The notes under the pieces: model-generated
Told to the model about the DNA's origin: nothing
Databases searched by the model: none
What the model saw: only the letters and a program-made list of their open reading frames with translations
Shown: positions 45,434 through 53,290 of the stretch, in pieces
Layout of the letters: each line of letters opens with the position of its first letter
How positions within the stretch are numbered: the stretch's first letter is position 1
DNA from: an uncultured Desulfovibrio sp.
Lineage (GTDB): Bacteria; Desulfobacterota; Desulfovibrionia; Desulfovibrionales; Desulfovibrionaceae
DNA length: 55,446 nucleotides
Direction: 5' to 3'
NCBI GenBank assembly: GCA_944327285.1
Contig: CALVHG010000011.1
Span: forward strand, 1 to 55,446
Position numbers and translations under genes: made by a program

Positions 45434-45665
45434 TTACGGGGGAGAGGGAACCCCTCTGCTAGAGCATTTTCAGTTTGAAACGCTGTGCGTTTCAAACCAT
45501 ACGGCCTGTCGTTTCACGGAAAAAACGCGGTTTTTCCGCTCACTTTGGGCCGGGCGGCGCTGTGCCGCCGCCTTCGCGTTTCACCTTTTTCAAAGTTGAA
45601 ACGCTCTAGCGCGAGAGGTGTTCCCTCTCCCCCGCGCCCCCTCACCCTCCCCAGCGCGCTCTTTT
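45434..45665. repeat. second palindromic repeat family, filled site
   Basis: GGGGGAGAGGGAACCCCTCTGC (left) and GCGCGAGAGGTG followed by TTCCCTCTCCCCC (right), plus the flank CCCTCCCCAGCGCGCTC, match the uninterrupted repeat at 11341-11435 in reverse complement. Element G lies exactly between the two halves, flanked by TA on both sides. Confidence 0.85.
45460..45608 (-). mobile_element. TA-flanked hairpin element, copy G (inserted in another repeat)
   Basis: This complete 149-bp inverted copy runs from TAGAGCATTTTCAG to GAAACGCTCTA. The host sequence without it (see 11401-11420) has a single TA at the join, so insertion duplicated TA. In its last hairpin it carries AAACGC/GCGTTT where copy F carries AAATGC/GCATTT, a compensatory base pair. 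Confidence 0.88.
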
Positions 45666-45740
45666 CAGAAAAATGAAAGGCACGGGGACACTGGCGTTTT
45701 CCCTGCGGCAAGCGTCCCCGGAGTAGAAATAACAAAGAAA

Positions 45741-45770
45741 TGCGGGCGGCATGAAACCATGCCGCCCGCA
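45741..45770. terminator. perfect 13-bp hairpin, possible bidirectional terminator
   Basis: TGCGGGCGGCATG pairs with CATGCCGCCCGCA around four bases. On the minus strand it is followed by TTTCTTTGTT. It lies 200 bp past cobU and 310 bp past the PEP-synthase-like gene, which converge here. Confidence 0.6.
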
Positions 45771-45860
45771 TTCCTTGTATTGAGGCATATCAACACAAAT
45801 TTACACGCCATCTCAAACAAAGAGAGCGTGTTACCTTTTCAATTTTCCCCGCCAGACACC

Positions 45861-45946
45861 GTGCGCGGGTTTTGGGGAGGATGGGGGAGTTTGAGGGGGA
45901 AGGAACCCCTTTTTGCCGCAAGCAAAAGGGGTTCCTTCCCCCTCAA
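45861..45946. repeat. second palindromic repeat family, copy past cobU
   Basis: The CCCGCAC...CCCC-type tail appears here on the left in reverse (GTGCGCGGGTTTTGGGG), then TTGAGGGGGAAGGAACCCC and its reverse complement close at 45946. It lies 25 bp past the cobU stop. Confidence 0.85.
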
Positions 45947-45970
45947 GACAAAACATAGTGAGTCCTGAGC

Positions 45971-46507
45971 CTAGCCGTCAACGGAGCCTTTCAGCGCCAG
46001 CGGCAGACCGCAGGCGACAAAAACAACACTGTCGCAGGCACGAGCAAGACGCTGGTTGGCCAGCCCCAGCGCATCGCGATAGGCGCGGGAAACCGGATGC
46101 ATGGGCACAAGCCCAAGGCCGCACTCTGGACTGACTACGGCAACAGGCAACGGAGCTTCCTTCAGCCATCGGGAAAGGCCTTCCACCCGATCTTGCACGG
46201 CATCCGGCGCAAGTCCCTCCGCCATGAGATTGGAAATCCACAAGCCGACGCAGTCCAGCAGCAGCACGCCGGGCGGCACAGGGGCCGCGCAGGCATCCCG
46301 GAGCGCTTCGGGCAGGCGCAGCGGTTCTTCCAGACAGGCCCAGCCCGCGCCGCGCTGCTCCCTGTGCAAACGGATACGCTCCGCCATTTCCGCATCCTCG
46401 ACGCGGCAGGTCGCCACATAGAGCCGAGAGGGAGCCTGACGTTCGGCCCATTGCTGAGCAAAGGCGCTCTTACCGCTGCGTGTGCCGCCCACAACCAGCA
46501 GCCTCAT
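45971..46507 (-). CDS. cobU: adenosylcobinamide kinase / adenosylcobinamide-phosphate guanylyltransferase
   Basis: The 178-aa bifunctional enzyme phosphorylates adenosylcobinamide and transfers GMP to it in cobamide assembly. It shows P-loop GGTRSGKS (residues 7-14), the VEDAEMAERIRLHREQR segment with the guanylylated His, LLLDCVGLWISNLM, and ECGLGLVPMHPVSRAYRDALGLANQRLA. The common NEVG is PECG here. Its ATG overlaps the stop of the Pro/Ala-rich protein gene (ATGA), so the two are co-translated. No other cobalamin genes are in the window. Confidence 0.93.
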   Translation of the reverse strand: MRLLVVGGTRSGKSAFAQQWAERQAPSRLYVATCRVEDAEMAERIRLHREQRGAGWACLEEPLRLPEALRDACAAPVPPGVLLLDCVGLWISNLMAEGLAPDAVQDRVEGLSRWLKEAPLPVAVVSPECGLGLVPMHPVSRAYRDALGLANQRLARACDSVVFVACGLPLALKGSVDG

Positions 46508-48099
46508 GGACGCGCCCCCCCGGAAGGCGCCGCAGGAGAAGACGGCGGCGTCAAACTTCCCCCGGACGGCATGACAGGCGGCCGCGACAACAGGCGCTCC
46601 CGCGGCGGCTCAGCCACAGGCGGAGGCGTCGAGGCTCCGGGGACGGACGCCCCCGATCTGTCCGGCGCCTGAAGCGCAGGCGCTACGGGCTGCGGCGTGG
46701 CTACGGGAGCGACGCTTCCCTGCGGCTGCTCCTGAAGCGCGCGGGAAGCGGCCTGTGCCGCGGCGGCTTCCGCCGCTTCCCGCTGCTCTCTGGCAAGGCG
46801 TTGCTCCAGAGGCTCGGGAAGCCCCTGCGTCCCGGCCTGCGCAAAACGCCGACCGAGATCCCGCAACAGCTGCGCCGCCACGCCCACGGTTTCCCCGGCT
46901 CCGGCATCCGCGCGCAGACGGCGATCCACCCATTCGGCAAGATAAATAAGTGTCGCATCATCAAGTCCCTGACCGCCGGCACGGCGTACCGCGCTCGCAA
47001 TGGCGCGCCGAGCCTCGTCGCGTCCCTGCAGGGCCGATCTGTAGGCCGCCGCCTCCTTATCCACAACGATACGGGCACGGGCCACGGCCACGGCGTCACC
47101 GCCCTGGGCCTGCAAATCATCCACGCGCAGCATTTCCCCCTGCATGCGTTCCATGGCCGTCTGCGCTTCCTGCGCCCGCGTATCCACGGCGGTCAGCAAC
47201 GCGCGTATATCCGGCGTCTTGCGCACGCCGTCCAGCGCGCCCGCCAGCAAAACGAGACGCCCCCCTATGGACAGGCACAGACGGCGCGTCTGCGCTTCGG
47301 AAAGCCCCTGCCCGCGGGCGGGATGCATAGCTTCCTTAATGACGGAATCCAGAAAACGATCCGCATAAATATCATACAGAGCCCGCAACATGGCGGGATG
47401 GAAAGCATAACGCAGCAGGGCGGCACGACGCGCCTGCGCATCCGCCCCGCCTGCCGCCAGACCGGTCAGACGAGAACCGTAATGCTGATTCAACTGCTGC
47501 ACGGAAAGCGGCAAAGGACCGTCGCCGCCCTTCGTCCCATGCTGCGCCACAAAGAAGCGGGCCAGGTCCGTAACAAAAACCGGCGTCACACGGTCGTCGG
47601 AGCGCAACTGCGGCGGCACGGGAGGCGTTTCAGGCGCCGGAGGAGGCGTCACCGGCGCCGTAATAACCTGCCCGGCCAGAGAACCATCCTCCGACGGCGG
47701 GATAAACGGCAGTTCCGGCTGTCCAGGCACAGAGGAGGAAGCGGCGTTGCCAGTCGACAACGGCGAGTCCGCAGGAAGCAGTCCCGCAACCATACCTTCC
47801 AACGGCGTGCCCTGCGTGCTGCGCCGCAGAAAAGCGCCGAGGTCCTGCCGCAGGCTGTCCCGCTGGGCATTATCCCGTGTCGCCCAGAAACCTACGGCAG
47901 CCACAGCCAACAGCGCCAGCAGCGCCGCCGCGACCAGCCCCTTGCTGACGCCGGCCCGACGAGGACGGGGAAGGGGTTTTGCCGACGCTTGCGGCCGGGG
48001 CGCGGCAACGCGACGCGGAGCCTCGCGATCTACGGCAGGACGCGGACGCGGCGGCAGGGCGGAGGAAGAGGGGACGGGATTTTTCCTGACCAGCTTCAT
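46504..48099 (-). CDS. Pro/Ala-rich single-pass membrane protein, unknown function
   Basis: The 531-aa protein begins with a 50-residue Arg/Pro-rich cytoplasmic segment, then a membrane helix (about residues 54-73, LVAAALLALLAVAAVGFWA). A Pro-rich linker leads to a ~270-residue Ala/Arg-rich, probably alpha-helical periplasmic domain (LARFFVAQHGTKGG... to ...LAEWVDRRLRADAGAG). It ends with another Pro/Ser-rich tail. I do not recognise a family. GAGGAG lies five bases before the ATG. Its stop overlaps the cobU start. Strong compositional bias means distant matches should be treated with care. Confidence 0.65.
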   Translation of the reverse strand: MKLVRKNPVPSSSALPPRPRPAVDREAPRRVAAPRPQASAKPLPRPRRAGVSKGLVAAALLALLAVAAVGFWATRDNAQRDSLRQDLGAFLRRSTQGTPLEGMVAGLLPADSPLSTGNAASSSVPGQPELPFIPPSEDGSLAGQVITAPVTPPPAPETPPVPPQLRSDDRVTPVFVTDLARFFVAQHGTKGGDGPLPLSVQQLNQHYGSRLTGLAAGGADAQARRAALLRYAFHPAMLRALYDIYADRFLDSVIKEAMHPARGQGLSEAQTRRLCLSIGGRLVLLAGALDGVRKTPDIRALLTAVDTRAQEAQTAMERMQGEMLRVDDLQAQGGDAVAVARARIVVDKEAAAYRSALQGRDEARRAIASAVRRAGGQGLDDATLIYLAEWVDRRLRADAGAGETVGVAAQLLRDLGRRFAQAGTQGLPEPLEQRLAREQREAAEAAAAQAASRALQEQPQGSVAPVATPQPVAPALQAPDRSGASVPGASTPPPVAEPPRERLLSRPPVMPSGGSLTPPSSPAAPSGGARP

Positions 48100-48132
48100 G
48101 CATTCTCCTCAAAAAAAGAAACCATACGAAAA

Positions 48133-48164
48133 AAGGGATTTTACCCATCACGGTAAAATCCCTT
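48133..48164 (-). terminator. terminator of tRNA-Arg
   Basis: A perfect 13-bp stem, AAGGGATTTTACC with GGTAAAATCCCTT and a six-base loop, is followed by TTTTTT on the minus strand. It starts six bases after the encoded CCA. Confidence 0.92.
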
Positions 48165-48170
48165 GAAAAA

Positions 48171-48247
48171 TGGTGCGCCCGAAGAGATTCGAACTCCTGG
48201 CCTACAGGTTCGTAGCCTGTTGCTCTATCCAGCTGAGCTACGAGCGC
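48171..48247 (-). tRNA. tRNA-Arg (anticodon ACG)
   Basis: The minus strand folds with acceptor GCGCTCG/CGGGCGC (with G-T wobble), D arm, anticodon arm CAGGCTACGAACCTG with anticodon ACG, T arm AGGAG-TTCGAAT-CTCTT, discriminator A and encoded CCA. The ACG anticodon, with A34 edited to inosine, reads CGN codons. Confidence 0.95.
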
Positions 48248-48310
48248 GTGAGAAGGAACGTAGGCAAAAGCGCTCTGCTTGTAAAGCACTTTTTTTCATT
48301 TTTTCAAAAA

Positions 48311-48835
48311 TCAGGCGATACGCACGGCATCCTCGCCGTCACGCTCCCGCAGAAGCACGTCCACATGCTGGCTCCGTTCGGTCTGTACGGCAATGCCCGC
48401 ATAGTCGGCCTGGATAGGCAGATCCCGATGTCCCGTGCGATCCACCAGCACGGCAAGACGCACGGCGCGGGGGCGGCCATAATCGTTCAAAGCCTCAAGC
48501 GCCGCCCGAATGGTGCGGCCGCTGAACAGAACGTCGTCCACCAGAATAACCAGAGCCCCCTCCAGCGATCCCGGAATGGAAGACGTGCCGATAACGGGCT
48601 TGCCCTGAATAGTGGTCCAGTCGTCCCGATAGAAATTGATATCCAGCGAACCGAAACGGGGCGTTGCCGCCATACGGCCTTCCAGCAGCCGCATCAGGCG
48701 GCGGGCAATATCCGCGCCGCGCCGCTGAATACCCACAAGCACCACATCGGCGTCCCGCCCGTGGGCCGCGGCAATGGCGTCGGCCAGACGAGTCACAAGG
48801 CTTTCCACGGAACAGGTCGCATCAACATGCGTCAT
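48311..48835 (-). CDS. pyrR: bifunctional pyr operon regulator / uracil phosphoribosyltransferase
   Basis: The 174-aa protein matches PyrR, which binds pyr mRNA leaders in a UMP-dependent way and has uracil phosphoribosyltransferase activity. It shows the PRPP loop VILVDDVLFSGRTIRAAL, the LVGIQRRGADIARRL segment, and a DINFYRDDW strand. No pyrimidine gene is adjacent, so it acts in trans or has mainly the enzymatic role. It is on the same strand as the downstream tRNA-Arg. Confidence 0.92.
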   Translation of the reverse strand: MTHVDATCSVESLVTRLADAIAAAHGRDADVVLVGIQRRGADIARRLMRLLEGRMAATPRFGSLDINFYRDDWTTIQGKPVIGTSSIPGSLEGALVILVDDVLFSGRTIRAALEALNDYGRPRAVRLAVLVDRTGHRDLPIQADYAGIAVQTERSQHVDVLLRERDGEDAVRIA

Positions 48836-49113
48836 AAAAATCCTCCCACAAGAGGTAGTGGCAGCAAGCCATTTCTTGAAGCGTCATCTTATCCGCTTTT
48901 CCTGCGGGAGAAAAGCCCCGCCCTCATTGACAAGCGGGCAGAGGAACCTTACATGAGGGAAAACTACGGCACCTGCGGCGGTTGCGCATGACGACAACCG
49001 CCCGTTCCGACGACGATACTTCGCCGGAGCCTTTCCCGCGAGGAATGTTCTCCCGCGAACGCGACACACTTCCGCATAGTGCGGAAAAACACACAAGGAA
49101 TTGAGGTTCCCCC

Positions 49114-49434
49114 ATGCTGAATCTTTCCCCCAGCGCCCGCAAGGAGCTTGAGGCCTATTTTGCGGATAAGGACAGACAGACCATCCGCATCTTTCTTGCA
49201 CCCGGCGGCTGAAGCGGCCCCCGTCTGGCACTGGCTCTGGATGAGCCTAAGGATGATGACGAGAAGCTGGAAGCCGAAGGTTTTGCCTTCTGCATTGCCA
49301 AGGATTTGCTGGCCCAAATCAAGGGCGTGAATATTGATCTCACCTATATGGGCTTCACGGTAGAGCCGGAAGTGCCGCTGGCCTCTTCCGGCAGCGGCTG
49401 CGGTTCCTGCGGCTCCGGCTGCGGCTCGCACTAA
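49114..49434 (+). CDS. IscA/HesB-like selenoprotein (TGA read as selenocysteine at codon 33)
   Basis: Reading through the in-frame TGA at 49210-49212 gives 106 aa of an IscA/HesB-type fold. The N-terminus is MLNLSPSARKELEAYFADKD, the strand IRIFLAPGG is followed by Sec33 and SGPRLALALDE, and a C-terminal GSGCGSCGSGCGSH follows. The family motif GGC-SG has Cys at exactly this place, so Cys is replaced by Sec. A candidate SECIS hairpin follows 20 nt after the TGA: GGCTC, loop TGGAT with G, GAGCC (49233-49247). GAGG lies eight bases before the ATG. Standard annotation would split it into two pieces. IscA-type proteins deliver or hold Fe-S/iron; the Sec form is known from other Desulfovibrio genomes. 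The role is unknown. Confidence 0.88.
49233..49247 (+). promoter_or_regulatory. candidate bacterial SECIS hairpin
   Basis: GGCTC and GAGCC form a five-pair stem with the loop TGGAT carrying G at position two and three. The loop begins 26 nt after the TGA, within the 16-37 nt window usual for bacterial SECIS elements. The lower stem is weak. Confidence 0.65.
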
Positions 49435-49834
49435 TCCCGACTATCCCGCCGCGGCGACGCATCCGGCGCGGAAAGCCCGCACAGCCAGAAATTATGCGTC
49501 CCGCGATATTCCTGAATCAAACGGCTTTTGAAGGATAACCTTTCAAAAGCGACAGGGGCCGGGCACTGCGAAAGCAGAAAAAGTTCCCGTGCCCAGCCGG
49601 ACGGCTTCCCTGCCAAGAGAAAACGCTCCGGAAACATTTCTCCCCGCTGCTTAGGCATCCCCTGGGCAGCGGGGGGCATTTTTCATCGGACGGGCTCTTT
49701 CGGGCCGTCGCCGCTCCCTGCCCTGCTCAGGTTTTTCCAGAGTAATGTGATGCCTTGCGCGCCAACGGTCGCTGCCGGAAAAAGCCCCTGTCGTGCGCGG
49801 TGTCCAGCCATGCACTCTTCATAAAGCGCACGCC
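49435..49834. other. 400-bp intergenic region
   Basis: Between the selenoprotein gene and mfd I see a TTTTGAAGG/CCTTTCAAAA hairpin at 49524-49546, without a T-run, and no convincing gene. A minus-strand reading of 82 codons (49431-49679) has no recognisable features. Confidence 0.5.
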
Positions 49835-52800
49835 ATGCACGCACTGTTTTCCCTGCTCAATACGCCTGTCGGCACTGCCGCTCCCATCCGACGCGCGGGA
49901 ATGGCGACCCTGTGCCGCCTTGCCTGCGCCGCGACGGAGGCCGGACGCACAGCCGTCATCGTCGCCCGCTCGCGCGCGGAATTCGCCGAAGCGCGCGCTC
50001 TTACCGCGCTGCTGACGCCCTCCCTGTCCGTGGACGACGCCCCCCTCTCCCGTCCCGCCTGGGAAAGCCCCTGCCTTGCCCTGCCTCCCGGCCTGGGGCT
50101 GCGCGGAGATCGCGACGCCTGGGGGTCCCGCATGGCGGCCCTGTACGCCCTGGCCCAGCGGCAACCCCGCTGCGTGATTGTCAGCCTTGAAAGTCTGCTG
50201 ATCCGGCAGATGCCGCCCGCCTTCTTTAACGGGCACGTGCTGGAACTGGAGCGCGGCAGCGACTATGCGCCGGATCTCGTCATCGAACAGCTCGTGGAAT
50301 GGGGGTACACTCGCGTGCCTATGGTGACGCACGGCGGCGAACTGGCCCGACGCGGCGACATCCTCGACATTTTCCCTCCCGGCTATGCGCGGCCCGTGCG
50401 TCTGGAATTTTTCGGCGATACGGTGGACGAGCTGCGTCTTTTTGATGCCGAAAGCCAGCGCTCGCTGGAAGATCTCTCCGCCGTCACGCTGCTGCCCACG
50501 CTCCCCTTTGTGCTGGACGAGCCGGGCGTCAAGACGGTGCGCAAACGACTCGACACTCTGCTGGGCGAAGGGCGCATCAGCGAAAACGATTGCTACAGCG
50601 CCAAGAAAGCCCTGCTCAGCGGCGGCGCGGGCCTGTTCCCCGGCATGGCGCACGAAGCGTCCTGCCTGCTGGAAGACTGGCTGCCCGAAGACGCGCTCTG
50701 GCTGCTGCCCGATGCCGCATCCTGCCAGGAAGAACTGCTGACAACCGCCGCCACGCTGCGCGAAGAGCTGGAAACGGAAGACGCGCCGCTGCCGCAGCCT
50801 GCCCATATCTGCCTGCGCGATACGAGCGGCCCCCTCCCCTGGATTAAGGCCGCGCGGGTGGAAGCGGAACCTCTGGTCATGGGCGTGGACAGCCGGGGCG
50901 AGGATATGGCGGAACGCCCGCTGCATGCCTTTACGGATCTTTTCAGCGAGCCGGGCGCGGCCGATCGGCCCTGGCAGCATCTTTCCGCAGCCCTGCGAGA
51001 ATGGCAGCGCGATAAACGGCAGGTGCTGCTCAGTTTCTCCAGCCGTCGCAGCCGCGGCAAATTCCTCAAGCTGTCCGAGCAGGAAGGCATTGCTCCGGCC
51101 CTGCGTTACGCGCCGGATCAGCATGGCCTGTTTGCCCTTGTCTCTCCGTTCCGTAACGGCGCGGAGATGATCTGGGACAACGTGCTGCTGCTGGGCGAGA
51201 ACATTCTCTATCCTAAGGCGGAGAAAGCGCGGCGCACGCCGTCGCGCGCCTTCCGTGGGCTGGACAGCTTCGACGATCTCAAGCCCGGCGATCTGCTGGT
51301 GCACCGCGACTACGGTATCGGCCGTTTTGTGGGCCTTGAGCACATGAGCGGCAACGGCATCGCCAACGACTTTCTGCTGCTGGATTACGCCGGACAGGAC
51401 AAGCTCTATGTGCCGGTAGACCGCATGGGCCTTGTGCAGCGCTTTAAGGGCGGCGACGCCGATCCTCCGGCGCTGGACCGGCTGGGCGGCAGTTCCTGGA
51501 ACGCGGGCAAGGACAAGGCCCGCAAGGCCATTGAAAAAATCGCGGCCGATCTCGTGGAAATGTACGCCTACCGCAAGGTTGCCAAGGGCTTCCGCTATGA
51601 TCCGCCGGGCGATCTCTACCATGAGTTTGAGGCGACGTTCGGCTTTGAGGAAACGCCGGATCAGGCGCGCGCTATTCAGGATGTGCTGGACGACATGGAC
51701 AAGCCCGTGCCCATGGATCGCCTTGTCTGCGGCGACGTGGGTTTTGGCAAGACGGAAGTGGCGCTGCGCGCCGCCTTCCGCGCAGCCTCGGAAGGTCGCC
51801 AGGTAGCTCTGCTCTGCCCCACCACCGTGCTGGCCGAACAGCACTTTCAGACGTTCCGGGCCCGGCTTTCTGGCTTTCCAGTCAACGTAGGACTGCTGAG
51901 CCGCTTTGTGTCCCGCGCCAAACAGAAAGAAACGCTGGCCGCCGCCGCGCAGGGAACCATTGATATTCTCATAGGGACCCATCGCCTGCTGTCGGCCGAC
52001 GTGCAGCTTCCCAATCTTTCTCTGCTCATTCTGGACGAAGAGCAGCGTTTCGGCGTGCGCCACAAGGAAAAGCTCAAGGCCCTGAAAAAGAATGTGGACG
52101 TGCTGACCTTAACGGCAACCCCCATTCCGCGCACGCTCCAGCTGTCCATGTCCGGCATCCGCGATCTTTCGGTCATTGAAACCGCGCCGCAAGAGCGCAA
52201 GCCCGTGGCCACGGCCGTGCTGCGCCGGGATGCCGAACTGCTGCGCAAGGTGCTGCAGCGCGAACTGGCGCGGGAAGGCCAGATTTTCTGGGTTTACAAT
52301 CGCGTGCAGGGACTGGAGCGGGTGTGCGAATACGTGCGGTCGCTCGTGCCCGACGCCCGTATCGGCATGGCTCACGGCCAGATGGGCGAGGTCGAGCTGG
52401 AAGAGAACATGCACAAGTTCTGGCACGGCGAACTGGATATTCTGGTCTGCACGTCCATTGTGGAATCCGGGCTGGACTTTCCCCGCGCCAACACGCTTGT
52501 TGTGGATCAGGCGCAGATGTTCGGGCTTGGTCAGCTCTATCAGCTGCGCGGCCGCGTGGGCCGCAGCGACAGACAAGCCTATGCCTTCTTTGTCGTGCCC
52601 GATGAGGAACGTCTGACGCCCATTGCCGAAGAACGCCTGCGCATCATCATGGATATGGACTATCTGGGAGCCGGCTTTCAGGTGGCTATGGAAGACCTGC
52701 GTCTGCGCGGCGCGGGAAATATTCTCGGCGAGGTGCAGTCCGGACACATGGGCCGCGTGGGTCTCGATCTCTATCTGGAAATGCTGGAAGAAGCCGTGGC

Positions 52801-53290
52801 CCGGCTCAAGGGAACGCCCGCCGCTCTGGAGACAGAGACGGAGCTCAACCTCGGCCTTCCGGCTCATATCCCGCAGACCTATATTGACGACGGCCGCGAG
52901 CGCCTGCGCTGCTATAAATCGCTGGCCTCGGCGTCCAGCGGGGCAGCGCGGGAAGAGGCCGCCCTCGCCATGCGCGACCGCTTTGGCCCCTATCCGCCGG
53001 AAGTGGCAAACTTCCTGGCGGTGCTGGACTTCAAGCAGTTCCTCTGCTCCCTGCAGGTGCAGCGGGCCGACATCAGTCTGGATCACGTGCGCCTGACCTG
53101 GATGGAAGGCCAGCAGGTGGCTGCGCCCGAACGCATTGTGGCGCTGGCCTCGTCAACGCCCGGCGCGCGTCTTCTGCCGCCGGCAGGGTTGTTCCTGCCG
53201 CTGCCCGATGGCGACTTCAGCGCGGGCCTGCGCGCCCTGCGCGAAAAACTGGAAAGCGTGCGCGTTGCGCCCGCCGGAGAACAGGCATGA
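49835..53290 (+). CDS. mfd: transcription-repair coupling factor
   Basis: The 1151-aa protein removes RNA polymerase stalled at lesions and recruits UvrA. The N-terminal UvrB-like region has GYTRVPMVTHGGELARRGDILDIFPPG. The RNA polymerase-interacting (CarD-like) domain is LKPGDLLVHRDYGIGRFVGLE. The helicase core shows Walker A GDVGFGKTEVALRAAF, DEEQRFGVRHKEKLK, TATPIPRTLQ, and GRVGRSDRQAYAFF, followed by the TRCF C-terminal domain. Start at the Met of MHALFSLL; the ribosome-binding site is weak. It overlaps the next gene by 4 nt (ATGA). Confidence 0.96.
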   Translation: MHALFSLLNTPVGTAAPIRRAGMATLCRLACAATEAGRTAVIVARSRAEFAEARALTALLTPSLSVDDAPLSRPAWESPCLALPPGLGLRGDRDAWGSRMAALYALAQRQPRCVIVSLESLLIRQMPPAFFNGHVLELERGSDYAPDLVIEQLVEWGYTRVPMVTHGGELARRGDILDIFPPGYARPVRLEFFGDTVDELRLFDAESQRSLEDLSAVTLLPTLPFVLDEPGVKTVRKRLDTLLGEGRISENDCYSAKKALLSGGAGLFPGMAHEASCLLEDWLPEDALWLLPDAASCQEELLTTAATLREELETEDAPLPQPAHICLRDTSGPLPWIKAARVEAEPLVMGVDSRGEDMAERPLHAFTDLFSEPGAADRPWQHLSAALREWQRDKRQVLLSFSSRRSRGKFLKLSEQEGIAPALRYAPDQHGLFALVSPFRNGAEMIWDNVLLLGENILYPKAEKARRTPSRAFRGLDSFDDLKPGDLLVHRDYGIGRFVGLEHMSGNGIANDFLLLDYAGQDKLYVPVDRMGLVQRFKGGDADPPALDRLGGSSWNAGKDKARKAIEKIAADLVEMYAYRKVAKGFRYDPPGDLYHEFEATFGFEETPDQARAIQDVLDDMDKPVPMDRLVCGDVGFGKTEVALRAAFRAASEGRQVALLCPTTVLAEQHFQTFRARLSGFPVNVGLLSRFVSRAKQKETLAAAAQGTIDILIGTHRLLSADVQLPNLSLLILDEEQRFGVRHKEKLKALKKNVDVLTLTATPIPRTLQLSMSGIRDLSVIETAPQERKPVATAVLRRDAELLRKVLQRELAREGQIFWVYNRVQGLERVCEYVRSLVPDARIGMAHGQMGEVELEENMHKFWHGELDILVCTSIVESGLDFPRANTLVVDQAQMFGLGQLYQLRGRVGRSDRQAYAFFVVPDEERLTPIAEERLRIIMDMDYLGAGFQVAMEDLRLRGAGNILGEVQSGHMGRVGLDLYLEMLEEAVARLKGTPAALETETELNLGLPAHIPQTYIDDGRERLRCYKSLASASSGAAREEAALAMRDRFGPYPPEVANFLAVLDFKQFLCSLQVQRADISLDHVRLTWMEGQQVAAPERIVALASSTPGARLLPPAGLFLPLPDGDFSAGLRALREKLESVRVAPAGEQA

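Larger units (their letters stand above)
45428..45970. other. 543-bp gene-free interval with nested repeats
   Basis: It holds a palindromic repeat (45434-45665) interrupted by a complete hairpin element (45460-45608), a 13-bp perfect hairpin (45741-45770) and another palindromic repeat (45861-45946) just past cobU. No gene is present. Confidence 0.75.

Noticed and set aside
45741..45946. Hairpins considered as a CRISPR array
   Set aside because: Only single palindromes are present, without regularly spaced direct repeats or cas genes. No CRISPR array was seen anywhere in the window.
49431..49679. 82-codon minus-strand frame after the selenoprotein gene
   Set aside because: No recognisable motif and no ribosome-binding site, although a small convergent gene cannot be excluded.
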